Positions 18,029 through 27,059 are shown, numbered from the stretch's first letter. The stretch is DNA of 64,000 nt from Enterococcus phoeniculicola ATCC BAA-412 (GCF_000407505.1 NZ_ASWE01000001.1:1-64000); one strand, 5' to 3'. The notes: generated by a model not told the origin, from the sequence alone. Numbers and translations: made by a program.

Positions 18029-19407
18029 GCCAATTTATGGAAAGACCACAAATCTACGTAGCACAAAAAGAAAGCCTGCTTGTCGCAAAACAAGCAAAAA
18101 AAATCATTCAACAGCTGTTTAAAAAGAAGGCACCTATTTCGCTGAAAAAAGATACTGCCACGATTCATTTACTTCTTAATGAACAATTGGAAACAAATCG
18201 AATTTTAATTCAAGCAAGCAAAAATTTAGTTATGAGTGCCCGAACGGTCTCTGAGCTTCAATACGGAATTAGTTACGCACTGGTTCAAGTGTTTTGCAAA
18301 ACGCTACCTGAGGAAACGATTCTTTCTTATGCACAAGAAGAAAGAATTTTTATGATTGATATGGGGAGAAAGTTCTATTCACAGAAAGTATTGAAACAAT
18401 TTATTGATGTCATGAGCTTATGTCAGTTTAACTATTTACAGCTTCATTTTTCAGAGAATACAGGGTTTCGGATTGAGTCAGAACGTTATCCAGAAATTGT
18501 TTCTTCCCATCATTTAACAAAGGCAGAGGTTCGCGAACTAATTCAATATGCACGATTGGCTAGCATAGAGATAATTCCTGATTTTGATAGTCCTGGGCAT
18601 CTAACACAAATTTTACAGGCGCATCCTGACTGGCAGTTAAAAAAACAACTTTCTGACGAGACGATTGAATGTGAACCTTCCGCATTATCTGTAGATAAAA
18701 AAGAAGCAGTAGCGTACGTATGGGGAATTTATGAAGAGTATGCCGATCTGTTTAAAGAAAGTACTTATTTTCATATTGGAGCAGATGAGTTTGTCGATTT
18801 TGATGAGATTGATGCGTATCCTGAGCTTACAGCTTATGGAAAGCAATTATATGGAGAAAAAGGTCAGGCAATCGATGGGTTTATTCATTATGTGAACCAA
18901 ACTGCAGAAAAAGTGAGCCAATTAGGCTTTATCCCAAGAGTTTGGAATGACGGGTTTTTCCGAGTAAATAGAACGGAGCAGGCACGACTGTCGGAAAAAG
19001 TAGAGATTACCTACTGGACAAAATGGAATAAGAATATGGCGCCAGTCACCGCATTTCTTGAAAGAGGCTATACAGTGTTGAACTATAATGACAATTTTTT
19101 CTACTATGTTTTAGGGGAAAATGCTGGGTACACTTACCCAACGTATGAAAAAATACTTTCTGACTGGACGCCTACACGATATGCACAAAATCAAGAAGTG
19201 TCATTGCAGGAGTATCCTACTCAGTTACCGGGAGTTTGTTTTGCTGTTTGGTCTGATAAACCGGAGGCGAAGACTGAAGACGAAGTGTTTAATGATGTTT
19301 CTTATTTACTAGCGGCAGTAATGCAAAAGGAAGCTGGCGCAGTTTTTGCAGAAAAAACACAAATCGCTCGTCTATTTCAAACCTATTTTTCAACTGAACT
19401 TTCGTGA
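18025..19407 (+). CDS. GH20 beta-N-acetylhexosaminidase, cytosolic
   Basis: The 460-residue enzyme removes non-reducing GlcNAc or GalNAc by substrate-assisted catalysis. The N-terminal part (about 1-105) resembles the GH20 domain-2 fold. The catalytic barrel begins around IDMGRKFYS and includes EIIPDFDSPGHL (184-193) and the catalytic pair Asp254-Glu255 in HIGADEF. No signal peptide is present, so it trims imported glycans in the cell. It starts in the four-base overlap with the EEP gene and is followed by a Cys-type sulfatase. It is shorter than the pneumococcal cytosolic GH20C but of the same type of role. Confidence 0.92.
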   Translation: MSQFMERPQIYVAQKESLLVAKQAKKIIQQLFKKKAPISLKKDTATIHLLLNEQLETNRILIQASKNLVMSARTVSELQYGISYALVQVFCKTLPEETILSYAQEERIFMIDMGRKFYSQKVLKQFIDVMSLCQFNYLQLHFSENTGFRIESERYPEIVSSHHLTKAEVRELIQYARLASIEIIPDFDSPGHLTQILQAHPDWQLKKQLSDETIECEPSALSVDKKEAVAYVWGIYEEYADLFKESTYFHIGADEFVDFDEIDAYPELTAYGKQLYGEKGQAIDGFIHYVNQTAEKVSQLGFIPRVWNDGFFRVNRTEQARLSEKVEITYWTKWNKNMAPVTAFLERGYTVLNYNDNFFYYVLGENAGYTYPTYEKILSDWTPTRYAQNQEVSLQEYPTQLPGVCFAVWSDKPEAKTEDEVFNDVSYLLAAVMQKEAGAVFAEKTQIARLFQTYFSTELS

Positions 19408-19438
19408 GGAGAACAAAAGGAGGCAACAGGAGACTAAA

Positions 19439-19489
19439 ATGAAGAAATGTGTTAGCAGAGAACAAAGAAATACAAAAAGTACGCAATGA
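19439..19489 (+). other. Possible 16-codon micro-ORF
   Basis: ATG AAG AAA TGT... to TGA, preceded by CAGGAGAC seven bases upstream, in the 96-base gap between GH20 and sulfatase. The gap holds three ribosome-binding-site-like strings in a row (GAGGAG, AAGGAGG, CAGGAG). It could help coupling or be a remnant; coding is unproven. Confidence 0.25.
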
Positions 19490-19503
19490 ATGAGGGAATT
19501 TGA

Positions 19504-20991
19504 ATGTCAAACAGACCAAATATTTTATTTATTTTAACCGATCAACAGCGAAAAGATACACTTTCTATATATGATGAACAGGGGCTCTGTCAAACGCCGG
19601 TTTTAGATGCGCTGGCAAACCAAAGTACGGTATTTGATGAAGCTTATACGACTTGTCCAATCTGTACACCTGCTCGAGCCTCACTGCAAACAGGTTTGTT
19701 TCCTATGCATCATGGGATGTTAACCAACTCCTATAATTATGGGAATATGGTACAGGAGCTGCCTGATTCCCCTGAGCTGTTAAGCCGACGCCTTCAAAAA
19801 GAAGGATACCAAATTGGCTATACTGGCAAATGGCATCTAGGAACAGGGGCACAGAATGTGCGACAGGATGCTTATATTCAAAAATATATGGGGGATGTAG
19901 GGTTTGCCGAGCTTGCGATGAATGCTGCTTCTGTTCCTACAAAAGTGGGGTATACTGGCGATGACTTTCCCGGGCATGGGTTTGGCGGCTACATCTATCC
20001 ACAGTTTAAAGAGTACCTAGCTAGTAAGGGGAAAGAAGTAAAAATTGAACACATTATTTCAGGAAACTATACAAGTCATCAAGCGGGAGAAATTACGAGT
20101 GGACTGGACACTACGATTGAACATTATCTTGTTGAAAGAAGTAAGGAGATTATAGACGGGTTTTCAAAACAAGAGAATCCATGGTATGTCCAACTGAACT
20201 TTTGGGGACCGCATGAGCCTTATTATGCACCTACTGAATTCTTGAATAACTATCGAGAACAATCAATTCCGCCTTGGAAAAATTATCAGGGAGATAGTCC
20301 AAATAAACCAAAAATTCATGATGTGAAGCGTGCTAATGATACAAGTTGGGAAAAATTTATTCCTTACATACGTCATTATTTTGCAAATATGTCTCATATT
20401 GATTATCAAATTGGCCGACTGATTGAGTATTTAAAAGAGAAAGAGTTATATGATAATACATTAATTATTTTCAGCTCAGATCACGGAGAATCATTAGGTA
20501 TTCATAATGGACTATGTGATAAAGCGATATTTATGTATGAAGAAATCTGTAGCATCCCGTTACTCGTGAAGTTACCCAACCAAGTATCCATGACACGTAA
20601 ATCGGCTTTTGTAAATAGCTGTGATATTTATTCTACGATTTTAGATGTGGCAGGAATGACAGATTATCAACGAGACGGAACCTCCTTTTTACCTATTTTG
20701 ACGGGAGAAAAGGAAAGCCTAAGAGAAGTGAATGTGACCGAATGTTCAGGGATTGGCAGTATTCTTTTTTCTCAACGAATGCTTCGTTATAAGCAGTGGA
20801 AATATGTCTTTAATGCAGGGGATATTGATGAGCTCTATCACTTAGCGACAGATAGTGGCGAATTAATCAACCTGATTGATCATCCTGATTTTCAAGAGAG
20901 AAAGCAAGAACTCCAACAACTTTTGGAAGAATGGATGAAAGAAAATAATGACAATTTACTTTTTGAATATCAATATTTGAGAAGAAGATAA
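19504..20991 (+). CDS. Cys-type sulfatase, cytosolic
   Basis: The 495-residue alkaline-phosphatase-fold sulfatase has N-terminal metal residues in ILTDQQR (Asp13), the formylglycine motif C-x-P-x-R as CTPAR with Cys54 to be modified, SLQTG directly after, GKWHLG near 115, WGPHEPYY near 236 and SSDHGES near 327. It hydrolyses sulfate esters, probably on a sugar given the operon. The active-site residue is Cys, so a maturase (anSME or FGE) must modify it; none is encoded in this window. No signal peptide, so the sulfated substrate must be imported. GAGGGAATTTGA precedes the ATG. Substrate identity (for example a 6-sulfated GlcNAc) is inference. Confidence 0.9.
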   Translation: MSNRPNILFILTDQQRKDTLSIYDEQGLCQTPVLDALANQSTVFDEAYTTCPICTPARASLQTGLFPMHHGMLTNSYNYGNMVQELPDSPELLSRRLQKEGYQIGYTGKWHLGTGAQNVRQDAYIQKYMGDVGFAELAMNAASVPTKVGYTGDDFPGHGFGGYIYPQFKEYLASKGKEVKIEHIISGNYTSHQAGEITSGLDTTIEHYLVERSKEIIDGFSKQENPWYVQLNFWGPHEPYYAPTEFLNNYREQSIPPWKNYQGDSPNKPKIHDVKRANDTSWEKFIPYIRHYFANMSHIDYQIGRLIEYLKEKELYDNTLIIFSSDHGESLGIHNGLCDKAIFMYEEICSIPLLVKLPNQVSMTRKSAFVNSCDIYSTILDVAGMTDYQRDGTSFLPILTGEKESLREVNVTECSGIGSILFSQRMLRYKQWKYVFNAGDIDELYHLATDSGELINLIDHPDFQERKQELQQLLEEWMKENNDNLLFEYQYLRRR

Positions 20992-21042
20992 GCATATCTG
21001 GAAAAATAGTTGTAACAGATGTCACGAAGGGAAATGAGACTG

Positions 21043-21110
21043 AAAGGTAAAAGGTGAGACATAATTAAGTTATACCCCAATCTCGTAAAATATTCATAAA
21101 AGTAGGGAAG
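21043..21110 (-). repeat. Arm of the dispersed repeat, reverse orientation
   Basis: The segment with GGTGAGACATAATTAAGTTAT and CTCGTAAAATATTCATAAA is similar to the left end of the 34-kb element (33963-34030). It therefore points opposite to the element that begins at 21229, so two arms face each other here. No gene lies in 20992-21560. Confidence 0.5.
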
Positions 21111-21228
21111 AGACGTACCTACTCTGTGCATCCGACACATTCTTTCTGAAGGAAAAAGATGGAGAGATGATTTGGTGTTGCAAATCACGAAGTTTCACTT
21201 CCAATAATGTACACTACCTGTTCTCGGA

Positions 21229-21461
21229 GTGAGGTCGGGACAGAAGTGTTCAGCTCCAAGAAATAAGAAGGAATTCACGAAGATTGCTCCTCAAATCTTT
21301 GGGAATTTCAGCTTATTTTCGAAGCCTTCAACTCTAGCATGTCTCATGCGTAGAAGTTGTTGAGAGCGAAACGCAGTGGAGATGAGTTACTTCTGTTCCC
21401 GCCGTTTATTAAGATTTTACGAGGGTGAGATATAACTTAAATAGTTATGTCTCACTCTCAG
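21229..21461 (+). repeat. Dispersed intergenic repeat, copy 2
   Basis: Begins GTGAGGTCGGGACAGAAGTG and ends with a near-perfect hairpin at 21421-21459 (GAGGGTGAGA and ATAACT arms, loop TAAAT, then AGTTAT and TCTCACTCTC). In the middle (about 21326-21381) is one copy of the 58-bp unit that is tandemly repeated at 34 kb, in reverse orientation. The hairpin could terminate transcription from either side. It follows the sulfatase gene. Confidence 0.75.
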
Positions 21462-21560
21462 CCTCTCGTTGTTTAAGTTCCTTTAAATTTTTTTAATAGT
21501 TCTTGTTCTTCCGACGAGGTTTGCTATAGTAAGAACAGAGTAATTTAAGGAGTGAAAAAA

Positions 21561-22217
21561 ATGCAGGCTGTGACACATCTGATTGATTTTATCATGCATA
21601 TCGATCAACATTTAGCTACTATGACGAGTAGCTATGGCGGATATATTTATCTTGCACTATTTTTAATTATTTTTATCGAAACGGGAGTAGTAGTATTTCC
21701 TTTCTTACCAGGGGATTCTTTACTGTTTGCAGCTGGCGCACTAGCTGCTTTACCAAATAATGAGTTAAGGTTGACCTTTTTATTTGGAATTATGGTCGTT
21801 GCGGCTGTTTTAGGAGATTCATTTAACTACTATATTGGCAATAAGCTTGGAAACAATGCATTGGATAATCGATTTCTTTCCAAAGTCATCAATGAGGAGA
21901 AGATGACCAAAGCAGAAATTTTTTTCACCAAGCATGGAGGAAAAACGATTTTCTTCGGTCGATTTATGCCCTTTATCCGAACCTTTGTCCCATTCATCGC
22001 GGGAGCAAGTAAGATGCATTACAACCATTTTCTTTTGTACAATTTATTAGGTGCATTTTCATGGGTATTTATTGGGCTAGGTGCAGGCTATTTCTTTGGA
22101 AATATTCCATTTGTCCAAGAGCATTTTTCAATGGTTGTTCTTGCTATCGTCTTTATTTCGCTAATTCCTATTTTGATTACGAATATCAAGCAACGAAGAG
22201 CAGAACAAGCCAGATAA
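21561..22217 (+). CDS. DedA-family membrane protein
   Basis: The 218-residue protein has the DedA/SNARE-associated pattern: a re-entrant hydrophobic start, ETGVVVFPFLPGDSLLFAAGALAA (about 38-61), then the FGRFMPFIRTFVPFIAGASKM box (about 136-156) with its conserved Arg and Pro residues, and C-terminal membrane helices. DedA proteins are linked to undecaprenyl phosphate or lipid flipping and envelope homeostasis. AAGGAG ends at 21552, eight bases before the ATG at 21561, which makes the GTG at 21552 unnecessary. It is monocistronic and ends at a clear terminator. Confidence 0.9.
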   Translation: MQAVTHLIDFIMHIDQHLATMTSSYGGYIYLALFLIIFIETGVVVFPFLPGDSLLFAAGALAALPNNELRLTFLFGIMVVAAVLGDSFNYYIGNKLGNNALDNRFLSKVINEEKMTKAEIFFTKHGGKTIFFGRFMPFIRTFVPFIAGASKMHYNHFLLYNLLGAFSWVFIGLGAGYFFGNIPFVQEHFSMVVLAIVFISLIPILITNIKQRRAEQAR

Positions 22218-22242
22218 AAAAGAAAATTTTTTCTTTAAAAAG

Positions 22243-22273
22243 GGTATCACAAAACGCTGTGATGCCTTTTTTT
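22243..22273 (+). terminator. Rho-independent terminator after dedA-like gene
   Basis: GGTATCACA at 22243-22251 pairs with TGTGATGCC at 22258-22266 (one G-T pair), loop AAACGC, then seven T. Confidence 0.85.
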
Positions 22274-22302
22274 CTGTCTAAAAAATAAGACAGATGAATT
22301 TT

Positions 22303-22378
22303 ATTTAGTTTTTCTGTTGACAAACAAACTAAATAGTTTATAATTCATTTTGTTAGTTAGCAGGAAAACAAACTAAAT
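22303..22378 (+). promoter_or_regulatory. Promoter and operator repeats of the marR-ABC operon
   Basis: TTGACA at 22317-22322 and TATAAT at 22339-22344 are 16 bases apart. The nine-base string AAACTAAAT occurs at 22326-22334 (within the spacer) and at 22370-22378 (just before the ribosome binding site), and its reverse complement ATTTAGTTT at 22303-22311. This arrangement across the promoter fits autorepression by the MarR-type protein encoded next. Confidence 0.75.
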
Positions 22379-22397
22379 AAAAAAGGAGTGCTTACTT

Positions 22398-22982
22398 ATG
22401 CACGAACGAAATATTATTAATCAATTAGCCCATTTATCCCGTCAGCCCTACTTGGTCTTTGCTGGTCAAGTTGAAGAGAAAACGGATAATACATTTGAAG
22501 CAATGCGATTATTAGCAGAAGAAGAAAAGGTGACAGCAGGACGCATATCAGAATATTTAGATATAAAGCCGTCTAGTGTGACACAAATTATTAAAAAGTT
22601 AGAAGAAGCAGGAACGGTTGAAAAAGTAAAATCGACAGAGGATGCACGAGTGACTTTTGTTCGATTAACTGAGAAAGGAAAAAAAGGACTTGAGGACAAA
22701 GGCTCCATTTCAGAACAGTTAAGAAATGAACTATTTAAAGGATTTAGTAAAGAAGAGCTAGAAAAATTTGATGAATATACTACCCGTTTAGTAGAAAATA
22801 TTTCTGATGAATCGTTTTATAACAAGCTGAACGAAATTTTTGGAGATGATCGACGTTGGCAGCAGTTTGATAAAATGTCAGCAAACTTTTCACGTGCAAG
22901 AGGACAAATGATGCGTCATGAACAGTTTGGCGGATTTGATGGATTCCATCGTGAGGACTTTTTTAGAGGGGGACGCAGATAA
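22398..22982 (+). CDS. MarR-family regulator with Gly/Phe/Arg-rich tail
   Basis: The 194-residue protein has a winged helix (EEKVTAGRISEYLDIKPSSVTQIIKKLEEAGTVEKVKS at about 35-72, wing with DARVTFVRLTEKG) in the MarR fold. It is longer than usual (about 140-150 residues) because of a C-terminal tail from about 160 with FGGFDGFHREDFFRGGRR. AAAAGGAG precedes the ATG. It overlaps the ABC exporter gene by one base. The repeats at its promoter suggest it represses its own operon until a ligand, perhaps a compound exported by the transporter, binds. Confidence 0.88.
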   Translation: MHERNIINQLAHLSRQPYLVFAGQVEEKTDNTFEAMRLLAEEEKVTAGRISEYLDIKPSSVTQIIKKLEEAGTVEKVKSTEDARVTFVRLTEKGKKGLEDKGSISEQLRNELFKGFSKEELEKFDEYTTRLVENISDESFYNKLNEIFGDDRRWQQFDKMSANFSRARGQMMRHEQFGGFDGFHREDFFRGGRR

Positions 22983-24748
22983 TGGCACACGAACGAACAA
23001 CAGCACAATTGGAAGGCAGTAAATTTTCAATGAAGCAGTTTATGCAATTGATTCGAACCGCAAAGCCGAAGTATTCCTTACTGATTATAGGAATTCTCCT
23101 TCTCTCTATTTCATCTGCGGTACAGGTGTATGTTCCGCAGCTAGCTTCCTCTTTGGTGAATAATTTTTCAAAAGGGATTGATTCTTCTCTTTTAATTAAA
23201 GTCGTAGGATTATTTGTTTCTTCTGCGCTTATTTCAGCAATAGGTGGAACTGTACTTGGTGTTTTTGGAGAAAATGTGATTCAAAATTTGCGTAAAAACT
23301 TATGGAGCAAGCTAACGACCTTAAAGGTTCGATATTTCGATACAGTAAAAGCTGGAGAAACATCTAGTCGTCTGGTTAATGATACCTCACAAGTAAAACA
23401 GTTATTGGCAGGGACATTTCCTCAAACATTATCTAGTATGATTTTGGTGATTGGTTCAGTCTATATGATGATTCGTATGGATTGGCAAATGAGTGTGATT
23501 ATGCTTGTTACGGTCCCTATTGTCTTACTATTAATGATGCCTGTATTCACGTTTGGTTCAAAAATTGGTCATATGAGACAGGATGCCTTAGCAAAGTTTA
23601 ACGGGATAGCAAGTGAAACGTTAAGTGAAATTCGATTGGTAAAAACATCGAATGCAGAAAGACAGGCACAAGAACAGGCAAGTAAAGAAATCAATCATTT
23701 GTTTAAAGTGGGGAAAAAAGAAGCAGTTTTTGATGCAGTGATGCAGCCTATCATGATGATGGTAATGATGAGTATGATTTTTGGTCTTCTAGCTTATGGC
23801 ATGCATCGCATTGCTGTTGGAACGATGGAAATTGGAACATTAATGAGCTTTTTAATGTACTTATTTAACTTGATTGGTGCTATTCCAAGTATTGCAACTT
23901 TATTTACTGAAATGGCAAAAGCTGCAGGGTCTACCAAACGAGTTCAAGAACTATTGAATGAAGAATCAGAAGATTTATTTAGTGGAGAAACGGTTGATTT
24001 GACTGGGAAGAAGCTGCAGGTTGAAGCAGTTAATTTTTCTTATGAAGAAGACGAACCGATTTTAACAGAGATTTCTTTTGAAGCCGAGCCTAATCAAATT
24101 ATTGCGTTTGCCGGACCTTCTGGTGGTGGAAAGTCAACGATTTTTAGTTTGCTGGAACGTTTTTATGAGCCAACTGGAGGAACCATTTCATTTGATGGAC
24201 TTCCTGTTTCTGCAATCAATTTAGCAGATTACCGTTCTCAAATCGGCTATGTATCACAGGATAGTGCTATCATGGCAGGAACGATTCGAGAAAATCTTAC
24301 GTATGGCTTAGAACAAACCTATAGTGATGACGAACTTTGGCAGGTGTTAGAACTTGCGTATGCACGTGTATTTGTTGAAGCAATGCCTGAGGGCTTGGAG
24401 ACAGAAGTTGGTGAACGAGGTGTCAAGATTTCTGGTGGACAACGTCAAAGAATAGCTATCGCCCGGGCTTTTTTACGAAATCCGAAAATTCTTATGCTGG
24501 ATGAAGCTACAGCAAGCTTAGATAGTGAATCTGAAATGATGGTTCAAAAGGCACTTTCTAACTTGATGAAAGGACGTACTACACTGGTAATTGCGCATCG
24601 ACTAGCAACGATTGTTGATAGCGACAAAATCTATTTTATAGAAAAAGGAAAGGTTACTGGAAGTGGCTCACACAAACAATTGGTCGAAACTCATGAAAAA
24701 TATGCAAACTATGTGAGTGAACAATTTATTCAAGGCGAAGCTGTATAG
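22982..24748 (+). CDS. ABC exporter half-transporter, multidrug type
   Basis: The 588-residue fusion has an N-terminal membrane domain of about six helices (roughly 30-310) and a C-terminal ATPase with Walker A GPSGGGKST (378-386), Q-loop YVSQDS (423-428), signature ISGGQ (483-487), Walker B ILMLDE with catalytic Glu508, and the H-loop His in VIAHR. Length and layout match homodimeric BmrA/LmrA-type exporters of drugs or lipids. It is encoded directly after, and coupled to, the MarR-type regulator. A long hairpin terminator follows. Confidence 0.93.
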   Translation: MAHERTTAQLEGSKFSMKQFMQLIRTAKPKYSLLIIGILLLSISSAVQVYVPQLASSLVNNFSKGIDSSLLIKVVGLFVSSALISAIGGTVLGVFGENVIQNLRKNLWSKLTTLKVRYFDTVKAGETSSRLVNDTSQVKQLLAGTFPQTLSSMILVIGSVYMMIRMDWQMSVIMLVTVPIVLLLMMPVFTFGSKIGHMRQDALAKFNGIASETLSEIRLVKTSNAERQAQEQASKEINHLFKVGKKEAVFDAVMQPIMMMVMMSMIFGLLAYGMHRIAVGTMEIGTLMSFLMYLFNLIGAIPSIATLFTEMAKAAGSTKRVQELLNEESEDLFSGETVDLTGKKLQVEAVNFSYEEDEPILTEISFEAEPNQIIAFAGPSGGGKSTIFSLLERFYEPTGGTISFDGLPVSAINLADYRSQIGYVSQDSAIMAGTIRENLTYGLEQTYSDDELWQVLELAYARVFVEAMPEGLETEVGERGVKISGGQRQRIAIARAFLRNPKILMLDEATASLDSESEMMVQKALSNLMKGRTTLVIAHRLATIVDSDKIYFIEKGKVTGSGSHKQLVETHEKYANYVSEQFIQGEAV

Positions 24749-24798
24749 GATTTTTTTGAAACATGAGGAGCATAGATCATAGGTAACCATAAGCAAAG

Positions 24799-24855
24799 AG
24801 AAGCGATCACCAAAGTAAGGGAGATTCACCTGACTTTTGGCGGTCGCTTCTTTTT
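24799..24855 (+). terminator. Terminator between convergent genes
   Basis: AGAAGCGA at 24799 pairs with TCGCTTCT ending at 24851; further pairing joins CCAAAGT with ACTTTTGG nearer the loop, and T residues follow. It separates the plus-strand exporter from the minus-strand GH92 gene. Confidence 0.75.
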
Positions 24856-24917
24856 ACCGTAAAGAGGTACTTATGAGTAATCTAGGAAGTTTTTAGTGAT
24901 AAGCTTTCTAGTCTTTT

Positions 24918-27059
24918 TCATTTGTTGCTTAAACTAAAGGGTAATTGATCGGTACGATAGGTTCTCGGGCGAGGAACCGTTCCTAGATGGAAATCGATAG
25001 TTCCGCCAGAAAGTAAGTCTTCATGAGTAAAGAAGAGCGTTTCATGCATTTGTCCGTTTCGTTTTACTTCATGAATAAATTGTTGTTGCGGGTAGTTTGG
25101 ACCTGCCGATAATTCCAAGTCTCTCCCATTAGATAAGTGAAGGGTCACGTTATCAAAGAGTGGCATACCAAGAACGTATTCGCCAGCACCCGGACAAACA
25201 GGATAAAAGCCCATAGAATTAAAGATATACCACGCAGCAGTACTTCCATTATCCTCATCTCCAGGATATCCAGTAGTTGAGGCGTTGAATTCTTGTGTCA
25301 TCAATTGTTTGAGTAAAGGCTGAGCCATCTCCGGCTTGCCAATATAGCTAAATAAGAATGGGTAGTGGAAGCTTGGCTGATTTGAAATGGCTAGCTGTCC
25401 AAATTCAGTGGCTGCCATCTCGCTCATTTCATGAATTTCAAATCCGTATCCTTCAACGTTGTATCGTGGCGCTTGATTACATAAGTCAATTAATTTTTCT
25501 TCAAAGACTTCGTTTCCACCGTAAGACTGGATAAGCCCTTCAAAATCATGGTAAACTGCAAAGCTGCTTTGCCATGCACTTCCTTCTGCATAATCTTTTC
25601 CCCAACGAATATCAAGGAAGTTTTCACGGAAGTTGCCTTCTTTGTCCTTGGCACGCATAAAACCAACTGTTGGATCAAACAGATTTTTATAGTTTGCTGC
25701 TTGTGATTTATAAAAGTCCGCTTCACTGTCCTTCACTGTTTTTGCTACTTGATGAATACAAAAATCACTATAGCAATAATCTAATGTGTGGTTGACTGAT
25801 TCGTGATAATCAAGAGGAACATAGCCATATTTTAGATAATCGTATGTTCCCTGACGACCATAGTTAGGATTGTCGCTCTGAATGGTTGCTGCTTTTTTCA
25901 TGGCCTCTAAAAATTCTGGCATTAAGTCTGGACGAATATTTTTTACGGCTGCATCTGCAATTACTGCATCAATTAATGTTCCTGGCATCAATCCACGCTC
26001 ATCTGGCGATAACCATTTAGGTAAAAAGCCAGTTTCTTTGTAACTAGTTAAAAAGCCTTCCAGCATTTCACCGTATTCTTCTTTTGCAATCAGCGAATAT
26101 AGTGGATATAAAGTTTTGTAGGTATCCCAAAAACCATTATTTGTATAAAGCACCCCTGGACGAACTGTTTTTGATAGGGTATCGTAATGGATTTTCTGCC
26201 CAGTCCCATCTATTTCATAAAATGTTTGAGGAAACAGGAATGTTCGATAAAAATTGTGATAAAAAGTTTTGACCTGATCTTCATCATGATGGGTGACAGT
26301 AATCTTATTTAAATAAGAAGCCCATTTTTGGTCGCTTTTTTCTAAATAGTCTGTCAATGTTTGTTCCTGCTCGCGACTTAGATTGAGTGTTGCTTGATCT
26401 AAGCTGATAAACGAGGTACCGAATCGAACGGTTTGCTGAGAAACATTCCCAAATTGAATAAGGATAATTCCTTCTTTATTTTTTGTATCAGTCATCGCTT
26501 GAATCGGTTTTTCAAAGTTTAGCGTAAAGTAAAAAGAAAAGTTTGGATCTTCACATCCAGAAAAGTTGATGACATGTCCCTTTAAGGTGTGTGCATCTGT
26601 CTGTTCTATCTGATAGTTTTCTCCAAGAGAAAGCAAAAGACTGGCATCAGTATCAGAGTAATGAATATCAAGTAGCCCCCCATACATGCTAGGAACTATC
26701 GTTGACGTAATTTGATAGCGCAATTCAGTAATTGTCAAATGACTGGGAGAAAAGGTGCTTTCTTCAGGACGATAAGAGCTTTGTGCATGGAACAAAGAGG
26801 GTTCAGAAAGTGCACCACTATATGGAAGTAATAATAAGTGACTATAGTCTCCCATCCAAGGGCTTGGCTGATGAGTAAGTCGATATCCTTGGAAGGTTCG
26901 ATCTTTTGGATGAAACCACCAACTCCCTTTTTCACTGGTTGTTTGAGGGGCAAAATAATTCATACCAAATGGTACCCCTGTATATGGTAAGCAGTTCCCG
27001 TTTGAAAAGCTGTATTGATTTTCTGTACCATGTCGTGTATCAATGTATGCTGTTTTCAT
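24918..27059 (-). CDS. GH92 alpha-mannosidase, cytosolic
   Basis: The 713-residue enzyme removes alpha-1,2-linked (or related) mannose in a calcium-dependent, inverting reaction. N-terminal signals are DTRHGTENQYSFSNGNCLPYTGVPFGMNYF; a TNNGFWDTYKTLYPLY box lies near 308, HETLDYCYSD-type helices follow, and the C-terminal part has GYPGDEDNGSTAAWY near 605 with NSMGFYPV. The usual GNED is GDED here. Length matches pneumococcal GH92 of the N-glycan locus. No signal peptide. The start is ATG at 27059 with GGAGA upstream; the TTG at 27062 is not needed. It overlaps the regulator stop by 20 bases, so the two are co-transcribed and coupled. Confidence 0.92.
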   Translation of the reverse strand: MKTAYIDTRHGTENQYSFSNGNCLPYTGVPFGMNYFAPQTTSEKGSWWFHPKDRTFQGYRLTHQPSPWMGDYSHLLLLPYSGALSEPSLFHAQSSYRPEESTFSPSHLTITELRYQITSTIVPSMYGGLLDIHYSDTDASLLLSLGENYQIEQTDAHTLKGHVINFSGCEDPNFSFYFTLNFEKPIQAMTDTKNKEGIILIQFGNVSQQTVRFGTSFISLDQATLNLSREQEQTLTDYLEKSDQKWASYLNKITVTHHDEDQVKTFYHNFYRTFLFPQTFYEIDGTGQKIHYDTLSKTVRPGVLYTNNGFWDTYKTLYPLYSLIAKEEYGEMLEGFLTSYKETGFLPKWLSPDERGLMPGTLIDAVIADAAVKNIRPDLMPEFLEAMKKAATIQSDNPNYGRQGTYDYLKYGYVPLDYHESVNHTLDYCYSDFCIHQVAKTVKDSEADFYKSQAANYKNLFDPTVGFMRAKDKEGNFRENFLDIRWGKDYAEGSAWQSSFAVYHDFEGLIQSYGGNEVFEEKLIDLCNQAPRYNVEGYGFEIHEMSEMAATEFGQLAISNQPSFHYPFLFSYIGKPEMAQPLLKQLMTQEFNASTTGYPGDEDNGSTAAWYIFNSMGFYPVCPGAGEYVLGMPLFDNVTLHLSNGRDLELSAGPNYPQQQFIHEVKRNGQMHETLFFTHEDLLSGGTIDFHLGTVPRPRTYRTDQLPFSLSNK

